Origin: Cryptosporangium phraense
Lineage (GTDB): Bacteria; Actinomycetota; Actinomycetes; Mycobacteriales; Cryptosporangiaceae
Direction: 5' to 3'
NCBI RefSeq assembly: GCF_006912135.1
Contig: NZ_VIRS01000028.1
Coordinates: forward strand, 31,732-95,731
DNA: 64,000 nt
The position numbers and the translations under genes were made by a program. A model generated the notes under the pieces. The model saw only the letters and a list, made by a program, of their open reading frames with translations. It was not told the DNA's origin and searched no databases. Shown piece after piece: positions 7,879-16,925 of this stretch (positions within the stretch are counted from its first letter, which is position 1; each line of letters opens with the position of its first letter).

Positions 7879-10008
7879 GTGAGCAGCTCGGAGAATGACG
7901 CAGTACTCGACTGGAACGATCAGGACGCGAAGGCGGTAGACACCGTCCGCGTGCTGGCGGCCGACGCCGTGCAGAAGTCGGGCAACGGCCACCCGGGCAC
8001 CGCGATGAGCCTGGCCCCGCTGGCCTATCTGTTGTTCAACAAGGTGCTCAAGCACGATCCGACCGACCCGAACTGGACCGGCCGCGACCGGTTCGTTCTG
8101 AGCGCCGGTCACTCCAGCCTGACGCTCTACATCCAGCTCTTCCTGTCGGGCTACCCGCTGACACTGGAAGACCTGAAGTCGCTCCGCCAGTGGGGCAGCC
8201 AGACCCCGGGTCACCCGGAGCACGGCCACACCCCGGGCGTCGAGACCACGACCGGCCCGCTGGGCCAGGGCGTCGGCAACGCGGTCGGCATGGCGATGGC
8301 GGCCCGCCGCGAGCGCGGCCTGTTCGACCCGGACGCCCCGGCCGGCCAGAGCCCGTTCGACCACAACATCTGGGCGATCGCCGGCGACGGCGACATCGAG
8401 GAGGGCATCAGCGGCGAGGCGTCGTCGATCGCGGGCACCCAGCAGCTGGGCAACCTGACGCTGATCTACGACGACAACAAGATCTCGATCGAGGACGACA
8501 CGAACATCGCCCTCACCGAGGACGTCGCGGCCCGCTACGAGGCCTACGGCTGGCACGTGCAGAAGCTCGACTTCACCGCCGGCGGCGAGTACCACGAGGA
8601 CGTCCACGCGCTCTGGGACGCGCTGCAGGCGGCCAAGGCCGAGACCGGCCGCCCGTCGTTCATCCAGCTGCGCACGATCATCGGCTGGCCGGCCCCGAAC
8701 CTGCAGGGAACCGGCAAGGCGCACGGCGCCGCGCTGGGCGTGGACGAGGTCAAGGCCACCAAGGAGATCCTGGGCTTCGACCCGGAGAAGACGTTCGAGG
8801 TGCCCCAGGGCGCGTTCGACCGGGCCCGCGAGGTCGTGGCCCGCGGCCACGCCAAGCACGAGGCCTGGAACGCCGAGTTCGAGAAGTGGGCCGAGGCCAA
8901 CCCGGAGCGCAAGGCGCTGTTCGACCGGATGGCGACCCGCTCGCTGCCCGAGGGCTGGACCGACAAGCTCCCGACGTTCCCGGCCGACGCCAAGGGCATC
9001 GCGACCCGCAAGGCGTCCGGTGACACGCTGAGCGCGATCGCGCCGGCCCTGCCGGAGCTCTGGGGCGGTTCGGCCGACCTGGCCGAGTCCAACCTGACGA
9101 CGCCCAAGGGCGAGCCGTCGTTCCTCCCGCCCGACCGCCAGACCAAGATGTTCAGCGGCGGTCCCTACGGCCGGGTGCTCCACTTCGGCATCCGCGAGCA
9201 CGCGATGGGCTCGATCCTCAACGGCATCGCACTGCACGGCGGCACCCGCCCCTACGGTGGCACATTCCTGGTCTTCAGCGACTACATGCGCCCGGCCGTC
9301 CGGCTCGCGGCGCTGATGAAGCTGCCGACGATCTACGTGTGGACGCACGACTCGATCGGCCTCGGCGAAGACGGCCCGACGCACCAGCCGATCGAGCACC
9401 TGACCGCGCTGCGGGCGATCCCCGGCCTCGACGTCGTCCGCCCGGCCGACGCCAACGAGACCGTCGTCGCGTGGAAGCAGGCGCTGGAGCACACCGACCG
9501 GCCGACCGCGCTGGCCCTGTCCCGGCAGAACCTGCCGACGTTCGACCGCACGACCGGCGAGTACGCTCCGGTGGAGTACGCGGCCAAGGGCGCCTACGTG
9601 CTGGCCGAGGCCAGCGGCGGTACCCCGCACGTGATCCTGCTGGCCACCGGTTCCGAGGTCGCGATCGCCGACGAGGCCCGCAAGCGCCTGGAGGCCGAGG
9701 GCACGCCGACCCGGCTGGTGTCGGTGCCGTGCTTCGAGTGGTTCGAGGAGCAGGACGAGGCCTACCGGGAGTCGGTGCTCCCGCGGTCCGTCAAGGCTCG
9801 GGTGAGCGTCGAGGCCGGCATCGCGATGTCGTGGCGGGGCCTGGTCGGCGAGGCCGGCGAGTCCATCTCGATCGAGCACTTCGGGGCCAGCGCGCCCTAC
9901 ACGGTGTTGTACGAGCAGTTCGGCTTCACTCCCGACCGCGTCGTCGCGGCCGCGCACGCCAGCCTCACCAAGGTCGGGGCCATCACCGGCAGCCCGACCG
10001 GCAACTGA
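7879..10008 (+). CDS. tkt: Transketolase
   Basis: Transketolase moves two-carbon ketol units between sugar phosphates in the non-oxidative pentose-phosphate pathway using thiamine diphosphate. The 709-residue protein shows the TPP motif GDGDIEEG followed by NK about 30 residues later (DDNKISI). It also has the N-terminal SGNGHPG substrate loop, a central TTTGPLGQG segment, and the C-terminal half with RFGIREHAMG-like FGIREHAMG. The start is a GTG. It heads the operon tkt-tal-zwf-opcA-pgl, with only 15 bp to tal. Confidence 0.97.
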   Translation: MSSSENDAVLDWNDQDAKAVDTVRVLAADAVQKSGNGHPGTAMSLAPLAYLLFNKVLKHDPTDPNWTGRDRFVLSAGHSSLTLYIQLFLSGYPLTLEDLKSLRQWGSQTPGHPEHGHTPGVETTTGPLGQGVGNAVGMAMAARRERGLFDPDAPAGQSPFDHNIWAIAGDGDIEEGISGEASSIAGTQQLGNLTLIYDDNKISIEDDTNIALTEDVAARYEAYGWHVQKLDFTAGGEYHEDVHALWDALQAAKAETGRPSFIQLRTIIGWPAPNLQGTGKAHGAALGVDEVKATKEILGFDPEKTFEVPQGAFDRAREVVARGHAKHEAWNAEFEKWAEANPERKALFDRMATRSLPEGWTDKLPTFPADAKGIATRKASGDTLSAIAPALPELWGGSADLAESNLTTPKGEPSFLPPDRQTKMFSGGPYGRVLHFGIREHAMGSILNGIALHGGTRPYGGTFLVFSDYMRPAVRLAALMKLPTIYVWTHDSIGLGEDGPTHQPIEHLTALRAIPGLDVVRPADANETVVAWKQALEHTDRPTALALSRQNLPTFDRTTGEYAPVEYAAKGAYVLAEASGGTPHVILLATGSEVAIADEARKRLEAEGTPTRLVSVPCFEWFEEQDEAYRESVLPRSVKARVSVEAGIAMSWRGLVGEAGESISIEHFGASAPYTVLYEQFGFTPDRVVAAAHASLTKVGAITGSPTGN

Positions 10009-10023
10009 AGGAAGGACGTCCAC

Positions 10024-11133
10024 ATGTCCGACGCACTCGCCGAACTGTCCGCCGCCGGCGTGGCAGTGTGGCTCGACGACATCTCCCGCCAGCGCCTGAA
10101 CAGCGGTAACCTCGCGCAGCTGGTGGCCGAGAAGCACGTCGTCGGGGTCACGAGCAACCCGACGATCTTCGCGAAGGCGCTCGAGGACATCGACACCTAC
10201 GCCGAGACCCTCACCGACCTCAAGGCCCGCAAGGTCTCGGTCGACGAGGCCATCCGGATGGTCACGGCCACCGACATCCGCGACGGCGCCGACCTGCTGC
10301 GCCCGGTCTACGACCGCAGCGACGGCGTCGACGGCCGGGTCTCGCTCGAGGTCGACCCGCGCCTGGCCAACGACACCACCGCGACGATCGCCGAGGCCAA
10401 GGCCCTCTGGTGGCTCGTCGACCGGCCGAACGTGCTGATCAAGATCCCGGCCACGAAGGCCGGCCTGCCGGCGATCACCGCGGCGCTGGCCGAGGGCATC
10501 AGCGTCAACGTCACGCTGATCTTCAGCCTCGAGCGGTACGGCGAGGTCATGGAGGCGTTCGTCGCCGGCGTCGAGCAGGCCAAGGAGAACGGCCACGACC
10601 TGACCAAGCTCGCCTCGGTGGCGTCGTTCTTCGTGTCGCGCGTCGACAGCGAGATCGACAAGCGCCTCGACAAGCTCGGCTCGGACGAGGCCAAGGCGCT
10701 GCGCGGGAAGGCCGCGATCGCGAACGCGCGGCTGGCCTACCGCGACTACGAGCAGGTCTTCTCGACGCCGCGGTGGAAGGCCCTGGCCGACGCCGGCGCC
10801 AAGCCGCAGCGGCCGCTGTGGGCGTCGACCGGCGTCAAGGACCCGGCCTACGACGACACCCAGTACGTCGTCGAGCTGGTCGCCCCGGGCACCGTGAACA
10901 CGATGCCCGAGGCCACGCTCAAGGCCGTCGACGACCACGGCGTGGTTCGCGGCGACACGATCACCCCGTACTACGCCGACGCGCAGGCCGTGCTCGACGC
11001 GCTGGCCGGCATCGGCGTCGACTACGACGACGTCGTCGACCAGCTCGAGCGCGAAGGCGTCGAGAAGTTCGAGCAGTCGTGGACCGAGCTGCTCGAGTCG
11101 GTCAAGAAGCAACTCACCAAGGTCGATGCCTGA
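10024..11133 (+). CDS. tal: Transaldolase
   Basis: Transaldolase transfers dihydroxyacetone units between sedoheptulose-7-phosphate and glyceraldehyde-3-phosphate. The 369-residue product is the long actinobacterial/cyanobacterial type. It shows [12 protein letters not shown] near residue 45, the Schiff-base lysine context [16 protein letters not shown] near residue 140, and [11 protein letters not shown] shortly after. A GAAGGAAGGA ribosome-binding site precedes ATG 10024. It is followed by two strong hairpins before zwf, so transcription may be reduced there. Confidence 0.96.
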   Translation: MSDALAELSAAGVAVWLDDISRQRLNSGNLAQLVAEKHVVGVTSNPTIFAKALEDIDTYAETLTDLKARKVSVDEAIRMVTATDIRDGADLLRPVYDRSDGVDGRVSLEVDPRLANDTTATIAEAKALWWLVDRPNVLIKIPATKAGLPAITAALAEGISVNVTLIFSLERYGEVMEAFVAGVEQAKENGHDLTKLASVASFFVSRVDSEIDKRLDKLGSDEAKALRGKAAIANARLAYRDYEQVFSTPRWKALADAGAKPQRPLWASTGVKDPAYDDTQYVVELVAPGTVNTMPEATLKAVDDHGVVRGDTITPYYADAQAVLDALAGIGVDYDDVVDQLEREGVEKFEQSWTELLESVKKQLTKVDA

Positions 11134-11137
11134 TCAC

Positions 11138-11199
11138 AGAGGGCCCGCCACCGGCGGGCCTCTCGTCTCCGTTTCCGGCGGCGCCTTCGGCGCCGCCGG
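11138..11199 (+). terminator. Two consecutive GC hairpins between tal and zwf
   Basis: Hairpin 1 (11138-11163) pairs GCCCGCC with GGCGGGC around an ACC loop, with three outer CTC/GAG pairs across a bulge. Hairpin 2 (11175-11199) is a perfect 11-bp stem with a TTC loop. No T tract follows. They could be terminators of the T-less actinobacterial kind or an attenuation/processing site inside the operon. Confidence 0.6.
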
Positions 11200-11271
11200 T
11201 GCGGTGACGACCCTTACTTGCGCGCTCACCGACCGGGCCGTCGGCCTGGCCCAGCTCATCGAGGCGGTGCG

Positions 11272-12987
11272 ATGACCAAACCGGCCACGGGCGCTCCCAA
11301 GGCGACCGACACAGCGACCTCCGCTCCGCCGGAGGCTCCCGAGACTTCTGCCGAGGCGGGCAGCCCGCCCGCCGGCACTCCATCGGCCGGTAGCCCGGCC
11401 CTGGACACCAAGACCTCGCCGGCCCCGGCGATCCCGCCGGGCCAGCTCACGGCGACCCCGGGTGGACGCGCGGCCAACCCGCTGCGCGACCCGGCCGACC
11501 GGCGCCTGCCGCGGGTCCCGGAGCCGTGCGCCCTGGTGATCTTCGGCGTCACCGGCGACCTGTCCCGCAAGAAGCTCATCCCGGCGATCTACGACCTCGC
11601 CAACCGGGATCTGCTGCCGCCCGGCTTCGTGGTGCTCGGGTTCGCCCGGCGCGACTGGGGCGACGGCGAGTTCGAGGACGTCTGCCGTGAGTGGGCCAAG
11701 AGCGGCGCCCGCACCCAGTGGCGCGAGGACGCCTGGGAGCGGCTGTCGGAGAACATCAAGTTCGTCGCCGGCTCCTTCGACGACGACGAGGCGTTCGACC
11801 ACCTCTCGACCACGCTCAAGGAACTGCACGACGAGCACGGCATCCTCGGCAACGCCGCGTTCTACCTGTCGATCCCGCCGTCGCTGTTCCCGGTCGTGCT
11901 CAACCAGATCGAGCGGACGAAGATGGCCGACACCACGACCGACGGCGGCTGGCGCCGCGTCGTCGTGGAGAAGCCGTTCGGGCACGACGTGGAGTCGTCC
12001 AAGGCGCTCAACCGCCTGGTCGACGACGTGTTCTCGGCCGAGAACGTGTTCCGGATCGACCACTACCTGGGCAAGGAGACGGTCCAGAACCTGCTGGCGC
12101 TGCGCTTCGCCAACCAGCTGTTCGAGCCGATCTGGAACGCCCACTACGTCGACTCGGTGCAGATCACGATGGCCGAAGACGTCGGCATCGGGACCCGGGC
12201 CGGCTTCTACGACAAGACCGGCACCGCCCGGGACGTCGTCCAGAACCACCTGCTGCAGCTCCTCGCGCTGGCCGCGATGGAGGAGCCGGTGAGCTTCACC
12301 GCGGACGCGATCCGCACCGAGAAGCTCAAGGTGCTGCACGCGACGAAGCCTCCGGCCGACATGGAGCACGACGCGATCCGCGGCCAGTACGAGCAGGGCT
12401 GGCTGGCCGGTCAGCGGGTGCCGGGGTACCTCCAGGAGAAAGACATCCCGGAGGACTCGAAGACCGAGACGTACGCGGCGATCAAGCTCGGCATCCACAC
12501 CCGGCGCTGGGCCGGCGTCCCGTTCTACGTGCGGGCGGGCAAACGGCTCCCGCGGCGGGTCACCGAGATCGCGGTGCTGTTCAAGAAGGCCCCGCACCTA
12601 CCGTTCGCGAATACCGACACCGAGGCGCTGGGCCAGAACCAGCTGGTCATCAAGGTCCAGCCGGACGAGGGCATGACGCTGAAGTTCGGCTCGAAGGTGC
12701 CCGGGTCGGCGATGGAGGTCCGGGACGTCGCGATGGACTTCCTCTACGGCGAGGCGTTCACCGAGTCCTCCCCCGAGGCCTACGAGCGGTTGATCCTCGA
12801 CGTGCTGGTCGGCGACTCGACGCTGTTCCCGAACGCGGACGAGGTCGAGGCCAGCTGGGTCGTCATCGACGCGCTCGAGGACTTCTGGGAAGGCAAGGCG
12901 CCGTTCAAGTACCGGGCCGGCGAGTGGGGCCCGAAGGCAGCGGACGAGATGCTCGCCCGCGAGGGACGCACCTGGAGGCGGCCGTGA
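11272..12987 (+). CDS. zwf: Glucose-6-phosphate dehydrogenase
   Basis: G6PD oxidises glucose-6-phosphate to 6-phosphogluconolactone, producing NADPH. The catalytic part shows the dinucleotide loop GVTGDLSRKKLIPA (about residues 90-103), EKPFG and the active-site RIDHYLGKE. The best start is ATG 11272, with a GAGG motif upstream. That gives 571 residues, about 60 more than usual: an N-terminal tail rich in Pro, Ala, Ser and Thr precedes the conserved NPLRDPADRRLPR. The tail looks disordered and codon use is normal. No later start with a good ribosome-binding site was evident. The stop overlaps the opcA start (GTGA). Confidence 0.93.
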   Translation: MTKPATGAPKATDTATSAPPEAPETSAEAGSPPAGTPSAGSPALDTKTSPAPAIPPGQLTATPGGRAANPLRDPADRRLPRVPEPCALVIFGVTGDLSRKKLIPAIYDLANRDLLPPGFVVLGFARRDWGDGEFEDVCREWAKSGARTQWREDAWERLSENIKFVAGSFDDDEAFDHLSTTLKELHDEHGILGNAAFYLSIPPSLFPVVLNQIERTKMADTTTDGGWRRVVVEKPFGHDVESSKALNRLVDDVFSAENVFRIDHYLGKETVQNLLALRFANQLFEPIWNAHYVDSVQITMAEDVGIGTRAGFYDKTGTARDVVQNHLLQLLALAAMEEPVSFTADAIRTEKLKVLHATKPPADMEHDAIRGQYEQGWLAGQRVPGYLQEKDIPEDSKTETYAAIKLGIHTRRWAGVPFYVRAGKRLPRRVTEIAVLFKKAPHLPFANTDTEALGQNQLVIKVQPDEGMTLKFGSKVPGSAMEVRDVAMDFLYGEAFTESSPEAYERLILDVLVGDSTLFPNADEVEASWVVIDALEDFWEGKAPFKYRAGEWGPKAADEMLAREGRTWRRP

Positions 12988-13970
12988 CGACACTCTGGGA
13001 CACCACCGGCACCGACGTCGTCAAGGCGCTGTCGGAGTCGCGGCGGGCGGCGGGCTTCGTCGCCAGCGGCGTCGCGCTCACGCTCGTCGTGGTCGCCAAC
13101 GAGAAGCACGTGCCGGCGGCGGAGGAGGCGGCCAGCGTGGCCGCGTCCGCCCACCCCTGCCGGCTGCTGATCGTCGTCCGGCGCCAGATCGAGGCGCCGA
13201 TGCCCCGGCTCGACGCGGAGATCTCGGTCGGTGGCCGCCTCGGCCCCGGCGAGGCCGTCGTGATGCGGATGTACGGCCGGCTGGCGCTGCACGCCGAGTC
13301 GGTCACGCTGCCGCTGCTCGCGCCGGACGTACCGGTCGTGACCTGGTGGCACGGCGAGCCGCCGGAGAAGATCGCCTACGACCCGCTGGGTGTCTTCGCC
13401 GACCGCCGGGTCACCGACGCCCGGGAGTCCGCCGACCCGATCGGCACGCTCACGGCGCGGGCCGAGGACTACGCCCCCGGCGACACCGACCTGGGCTGGT
13501 CCCGGACGACGCCCTGGCGCACGCTGCTGGCCGGTGCGTTCGACACGGTCACCGGGCGGCCGACCGCGGTGACGGTCACCGCGGCTCCGCGCAACGTCAC
13601 CGCGACCCTGCTGGTCGGCTGGATGCGCAGCCGCCTCGGCTTGGACGTCGTCCTGGACGAGTCGGCCAAGCGCGGGATCGCCGAGGTGAACATCGACATA
13701 GACGATGGGACCCGGATCCAGGTGACCCGGCAAGACAGCAACCACGCGATCCTGCGGCGCACCGGGGTACCCGACCGGGTCCAGCCGATGGCCCGCCGGT
13801 CGCTCGGTGAGCAGCTGGCCGAGGAGATCAAGCGGCTCGACCCCGACCAGCCGTACGGCGAGGCGCTGGGGGCGGCGACCGGGCTGACCGGTCTCAACCA
13901 CCGGTCGCCGTTCCGCTCGCACGTTTGGAAGGACCCGATGCCCACCGCGACCCCCGCTCCCACGGCATGA
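12984..13970 (+). CDS. opcA: Glucose-6-phosphate dehydrogenase assembly protein OpcA
   Basis: OpcA is an allosteric partner needed for full G6PD activity in cyanobacteria and actinobacteria. The 328-residue product begins MTTLWDTTGTDVVKAL, typical of the family, and includes PDVPVVTWWHGEPP and RKMRSR-like WMRSRLGLDV segments. It is translationally coupled to zwf through a GTGA overlap, and to pgl through ATGA at its end. Its place between zwf and pgl matches the conserved operon. Confidence 0.93.
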   Translation: MTTLWDTTGTDVVKALSESRRAAGFVASGVALTLVVVANEKHVPAAEEAASVAASAHPCRLLIVVRRQIEAPMPRLDAEISVGGRLGPGEAVVMRMYGRLALHAESVTLPLLAPDVPVVTWWHGEPPEKIAYDPLGVFADRRVTDARESADPIGTLTARAEDYAPGDTDLGWSRTTPWRTLLAGAFDTVTGRPTAVTVTAAPRNVTATLLVGWMRSRLGLDVVLDESAKRGIAEVNIDIDDGTRIQVTRQDSNHAILRRTGVPDRVQPMARRSLGEQLAEEIKRLDPDQPYGEALGAATGLTGLNHRSPFRSHVWKDPMPTATPAPTA

Positions 13971-14734
13971 CGGTCGGCGAGCTGTCCGTCGTCGTCCACA
14001 AAGACGCCGACGTGCTGGCGGCCGCGGCGGCCGCGCGTCTGATGGTGCGGATCGTGGACGCCCAGCAGGCGCGCGGGAGCGCGTCGATCGTCCTCACCGG
14101 GGGCGGGGTCGGGATCGGCACGCTGAAGGCGCTGAACGCGAGCCCGGCCCGGGACGCGATCGACTGGGACGCGCTCGACGTCTGGTGGGGCGACGAGCGC
14201 TACCTGGCCCCGGGCGACGGCGAGCGCAACGAGGTGCAGGCGAACGAGGCGCTGCTCGACCACGTGCCGGTGAACCCGTCGCGGGTGCACCGGATGCCGG
14301 CCGACACCGGCAACTCGCCGGAGAGCGCGGCCGAGCAGTACGCCGACGAGCTGGCCAAGGCGGCCCGGGCCGGCGCCGACCTCCCCCGGTTCGACGTGCT
14401 GATGCTCGGCGTCGGGCCGGAGGGGCACATCGCGTCGATCTTCCCGGAGTCGCCGGCCGCGTACGACGAGGGCTCGGTGTGCGCGGTGCGCAACTGCCCG
14501 AAGCCGCCGCCGACCCGCGTCTCGCTGACGTTCGGCACGATCACCAGCGCCGACGAGGTGTGGCTGCTGGCCGCGGGCGAAGGTAAGGCCGAGGCGGTGG
14601 GGCTGGCTCTGTCCGGTGCCGGGCGCGTCCAGATCCCGGCGGCCGGCGCGCTGGGGGGCGTCCGGACGTTGTGGTTGGTGGACGAGGCCGCGGCGGTGAA
14701 CGTCCCACCGGAGCTCCGGCTCCGCCGGTCGTAA
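13967..14734 (+). CDS. pgl: 6-phosphogluconolactonase
   Basis: This enzyme hydrolyses 6-phosphoglucono-lactone to 6-phosphogluconate, the step after G6PD. The 255-residue product shows the DevB-type motifs VLTGGGVGIGTLKAL, WWGDERYLAPGDGERN and MLGVGPEGHIASIFP. ATG 13967 overlaps the opcA stop (ATGA); an in-frame GTG or ATG further upstream would run deep into opcA and is unlikely. It is the last gene of the operon and is followed by a strong terminator. Confidence 0.95.
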   Translation: MTVGELSVVVHKDADVLAAAAAARLMVRIVDAQQARGSASIVLTGGGVGIGTLKALNASPARDAIDWDALDVWWGDERYLAPGDGERNEVQANEALLDHVPVNPSRVHRMPADTGNSPESAAEQYADELAKAARAGADLPRFDVLMLGVGPEGHIASIFPESPAAYDEGSVCAVRNCPKPPPTRVSLTFGTITSADEVWLLAAGEGKAEAVGLALSGAGRVQIPAAGALGGVRTLWLVDEAAAVNVPPELRLRRS

Positions 14735-14752
14735 CGCGCGCCACCGCACGAC

Positions 14753-14784
14753 ACAGGCCCCACCCCCTGAAGGGTGGGGCCTGT
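14753..14784. terminator. Perfect 13-bp hairpin between convergent pgl and rbpA
   Basis: ACAGGCCCCACCC and GGGTGGGGCCTGT pair perfectly around a CCTGAA loop. It lies 18 bp after pgl and 50 bp beyond the rbpA stop on the other strand, so it can serve both convergent units. Confidence 0.85.
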
Positions 14785-14834
14785 CGCCTGAGGCGCGCGG
14801 GACGACGTACGCGCGCCCGACCACTACTCGACTG

Positions 14835-15176
14835 CTACTCCCCGCGGCGGGCGCGGACCTTGGCCAGGGCCTCTTCGAGGATCGCCTCGCCGTCCGCGTC
14901 GCTGCGCCGCTCACGCACGTAGGCCAGGTGCGTCTTGTACGGCTCGTTGCGCGGGGCAGCGGGCGGTGCTTCCTGGTTCTTACCGGCGGGCAGCCCGCAC
15001 CGCGGACAGTCCCAGTGCTCCGGCTCGGCCGCCTCGATGGCGAACGACACGCGGGTCACGTGCCCGTTCGCACAGTAGAAGGGGGTGTGGCGCCGGGGCG
15101 CCGACTCCCCCCGCTCCGCCTCTCCCATCGGCCCCGCGCCGACGCGGGTGCCTCGGATGGCATTTCCACCAGCCAC
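14835..15176 (-). CDS. rbpA: RNA polymerase-binding protein RbpA
   Basis: RbpA binds the RNA polymerase beta' subunit and the primary sigma factor, stabilising open complexes in actinobacteria. The 113-residue product has the family order: N-terminal NAIRGTRVGAGPMGEAERGE, a core with FYCANGH and WDCPRCGLPAG (zinc-ribbon-like cysteines), and the C-terminal sigma-interaction segment EPYKTHLAYVRERRSDADGE. The start is GTG 15176. It follows secG by 63 bp. The primary sigma factor it would act with is encoded at 51.6 kb. Confidence 0.97.
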   Translation of the reverse strand: MAGGNAIRGTRVGAGPMGEAERGESAPRRHTPFYCANGHVTRVSFAIEAAEPEHWDCPRCGLPAGKNQEAPPAAPRNEPYKTHLAYVRERRSDADGEAILEEALAKVRARRGE

Positions 15177-15239
15177 GGTTACAGCGCTCCGTTCCTTCCC
15201 AGAGGGGGTGGGGGTGGTCGCTGCCGGAGGGACCGCCCG

Positions 15240-15482
15240 TCAGGACCCGGCGGTCGTCTTCAGCAGCAACCCGAGCGTCACGATGCAGGCGAACCAGATC
15301 ACGCCGGTAGCGATCGTGATCCGGTCGAGGTTCTTCTCCGCGACGGAGGAGCCGGAGAGGTTCGAGGAGACACCGCCACCGAACATGCTGGACAGCCCAC
15401 CACCCTTTCCTCGGTGGAGGAGGATGAGCAGTACAAGCGCCAAGCTCGTCAGGACGAGCACGGTCGACACGGCGATGGTCAT
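15240..15482 (-). CDS. secG: Protein translocase subunit SecG
   Basis: SecG is the small membrane subunit of the SecYEG channel. The 80-residue product has two hydrophobic helices (residues 4-22 and 57-75). Between them is a glycine/serine-rich cytoplasmic loop with the family motif HRGKGGGLSSMFGGG. In many actinobacteria secG follows gap-pgk-tpi; here those genes are not adjacent and a two-component system lies upstream. Confidence 0.95.
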   Translation of the reverse strand: MTIAVSTVLVLTSLALVLLILLHRGKGGGLSSMFGGGVSSNLSGSSVAEKNLDRITIATGVIWFACIVTLGLLLKTTAGS

Positions 15483-15649
15483 TGCGGGTGGGGGTTCCTC
15501 TCGCTTCTCGCGGGGTCGCGGACACCGGCCCGGTTCTCCGGGGCGCCGCGCTGGGGCCGCGGCACCACTCGCACAGGATAACTGCCGCGACGGTTCAAAC
15601 GTGCCGTGGTCGCCATCGACGCTGAATTTCGGAAAATTCCGTCCGATCA

Positions 15650-15670
15650 GCTGAGCAAGTATCGCTCAGC
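15650..15670 (-). terminator. Short hairpin at the end of the histidine kinase gene
   Basis: GCTGAGC and GCTCAGC pair (7 bp, AAGTATC loop), overlapping the kinase stop codon. A second small stem, GAATTT/AAATTC, lies 10 bp further on at 15624-15639. Together they may terminate the leftward response regulator-kinase operon; neither is strong. Confidence 0.35.
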
Positions 15671-16925
15671 GTGGTTGAGGTCGTGCTACCCCACGAACCC
15701 GACCGGCGGCCGGGGCCGTCTTCGCGGGGGCGGTCAGCGTGGCCGCCACGGCCGGATCGGCGGCCGGCAGCAGCACGGTGACCTCCAGGCCACCGCCCGG
15801 ACGCGCGACCGCCTGCACGGTCCCGCCGTGGGCCCCGGCCACCGCCCGGACGATCGACAGCCCCAGCCCCGCCCCGCGGGTACCCGTGCGCTCGACCCCG
15901 CCCCGGCGGAACGGCTCGAACAGGCCGGGCACCTCGCGCTGGTCGAGCTCGGGCCCGTCGTTGGCCACGACCAGCCAGGCCTGGCGCCCGTCACCGCCGG
16001 TGCGCACCGACAGCTCGCCGTGCGTCACGTTGTAGCGGACCGCGTTCTCGACCAGGTTGCCGGCCAGCCGCTCCAGCAGGCTCGGGTCGCCGACCACGAT
16101 CGCCGGCGCGAAGTCGGTGGTGACCTGCAGGTTCAGCCGCTCGCTCTCGGTCGCGACCGCGGACAGCGTCGACGGCACCCCGCGGGCCAGGTCGACCGGC
16201 ACCTGCTTGGCCAGCCGACCGGCCTGGGCCTCGGTGCGGGCGAGCAGCAGCAGCGCCTCGATCAGGTCGTTGGCCCGCCCGGACGCGTCCCGGACGACCG
16301 TGCCCATCCGGCGCAGGTCGTCGTTGGTGGCGTCCTCGTCGGCGAGCGTCACGTCGATCTCGGTGCGCATGACCGCCAGCGGGGTTCTCAGCTCGTGGCT
16401 GGCGTTCGCGACGAACCGCTTCTGGCTGCCGAACGCCGCCGACAACCGGTCGAGCATGCCGTCGAACGTGTCGGCGAGTTCCTTGACCTCGTCGTCCGGT
16501 CCGGTGTGGTGCAGCCGGTGGTCGAGCGTCTCGGTGGAGAGCCGGCGGGCGGTGACCGTGACCTGGTGCAGCGGGCGCAGCGCCCGGCCGGTGAGCAGGT
16601 GGCCGCCCACTATCCCGGCGATACCGATCACCAGCAGGGCCAGGAAGCCCTTCACCAGCAGCTCGGTCGTCGTGGTGGACGCCATGCTGTCTTGCCAGGC
16701 GGTGGCGCTCTCGGTGTGCGTGGTGCCGTCCGCGTCCACCAGCGTGACGCTGGAGCCCGGGGCGAGCTGGTCGGTGGACATCAGCTGGTCGCGCACCAGC
16801 AGCCAGGCCAGCACGAGCAGCAGCAGCCCGGCCCCGAACAGCAGGACGCCGTTGAGCAGCGTCAGCCGCAGCCGGAGCGTCGGCCGGAGCCGGCCGGGCT
16901 TCTTCTCGGCCCCGTACACGGTCAT
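15666..16925 (-). CDS. Two-component sensor histidine kinase
   Basis: This 419-residue membrane kinase has a helix at about residues 20-42, an extracytoplasmic segment of about 45 residues, a second helix (about 90-112), a HAMP linker, and a HisKA dimerisation helix with SHELRTPLAV (phospho-acceptor His). The ATPase domain shows NLVENAVRYN (N box) and GAGLGLSIVRAV (G box). The C-terminus is a Pro/Ala-rich tail. ATG 16925 overlaps the response-regulator stop by 4 bp. The ligand is unknown; the short sensor loop gives no clue. Confidence 0.92.
   Translation of the reverse strand: MTVYGAEKKPGRLRPTLRLRLTLLNGVLLFGAGLLLLVLAWLLVRDQLMSTDQLAPGSSVTLVDADGTTHTESATAWQDSMASTTTTELLVKGFLALLVIGIAGIVGGHLLTGRALRPLHQVTVTARRLSTETLDHRLHHTGPDDEVKELADTFDGMLDRLSAAFGSQKRFVANASHELRTPLAVMRTEIDVTLADEDATNDDLRRMGTVVRDASGRANDLIEALLLLARTEAQAGRLAKQVPVDLARGVPSTLSAVATESERLNLQVTTDFAPAIVVGDPSLLERLAGNLVENAVRYNVTHGELSVRTGGDGRQAWLVVANDGPELDQREVPGLFEPFRRGGVERTGTRGAGLGLSIVRAVAGAHGGTVQAVARPGGGLEVTVLLPAADPAVAATLTAPAKTAPAAGRVRGVARPQPR

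Noticed and set aside
7780..11112. 1110-codon open frame antisense to tkt and tal
   Set aside because: It is a GC-rich shadow of the well-supported tkt and tal genes, with low-complexity Arg/Val/Gly/Leu composition and no domains.
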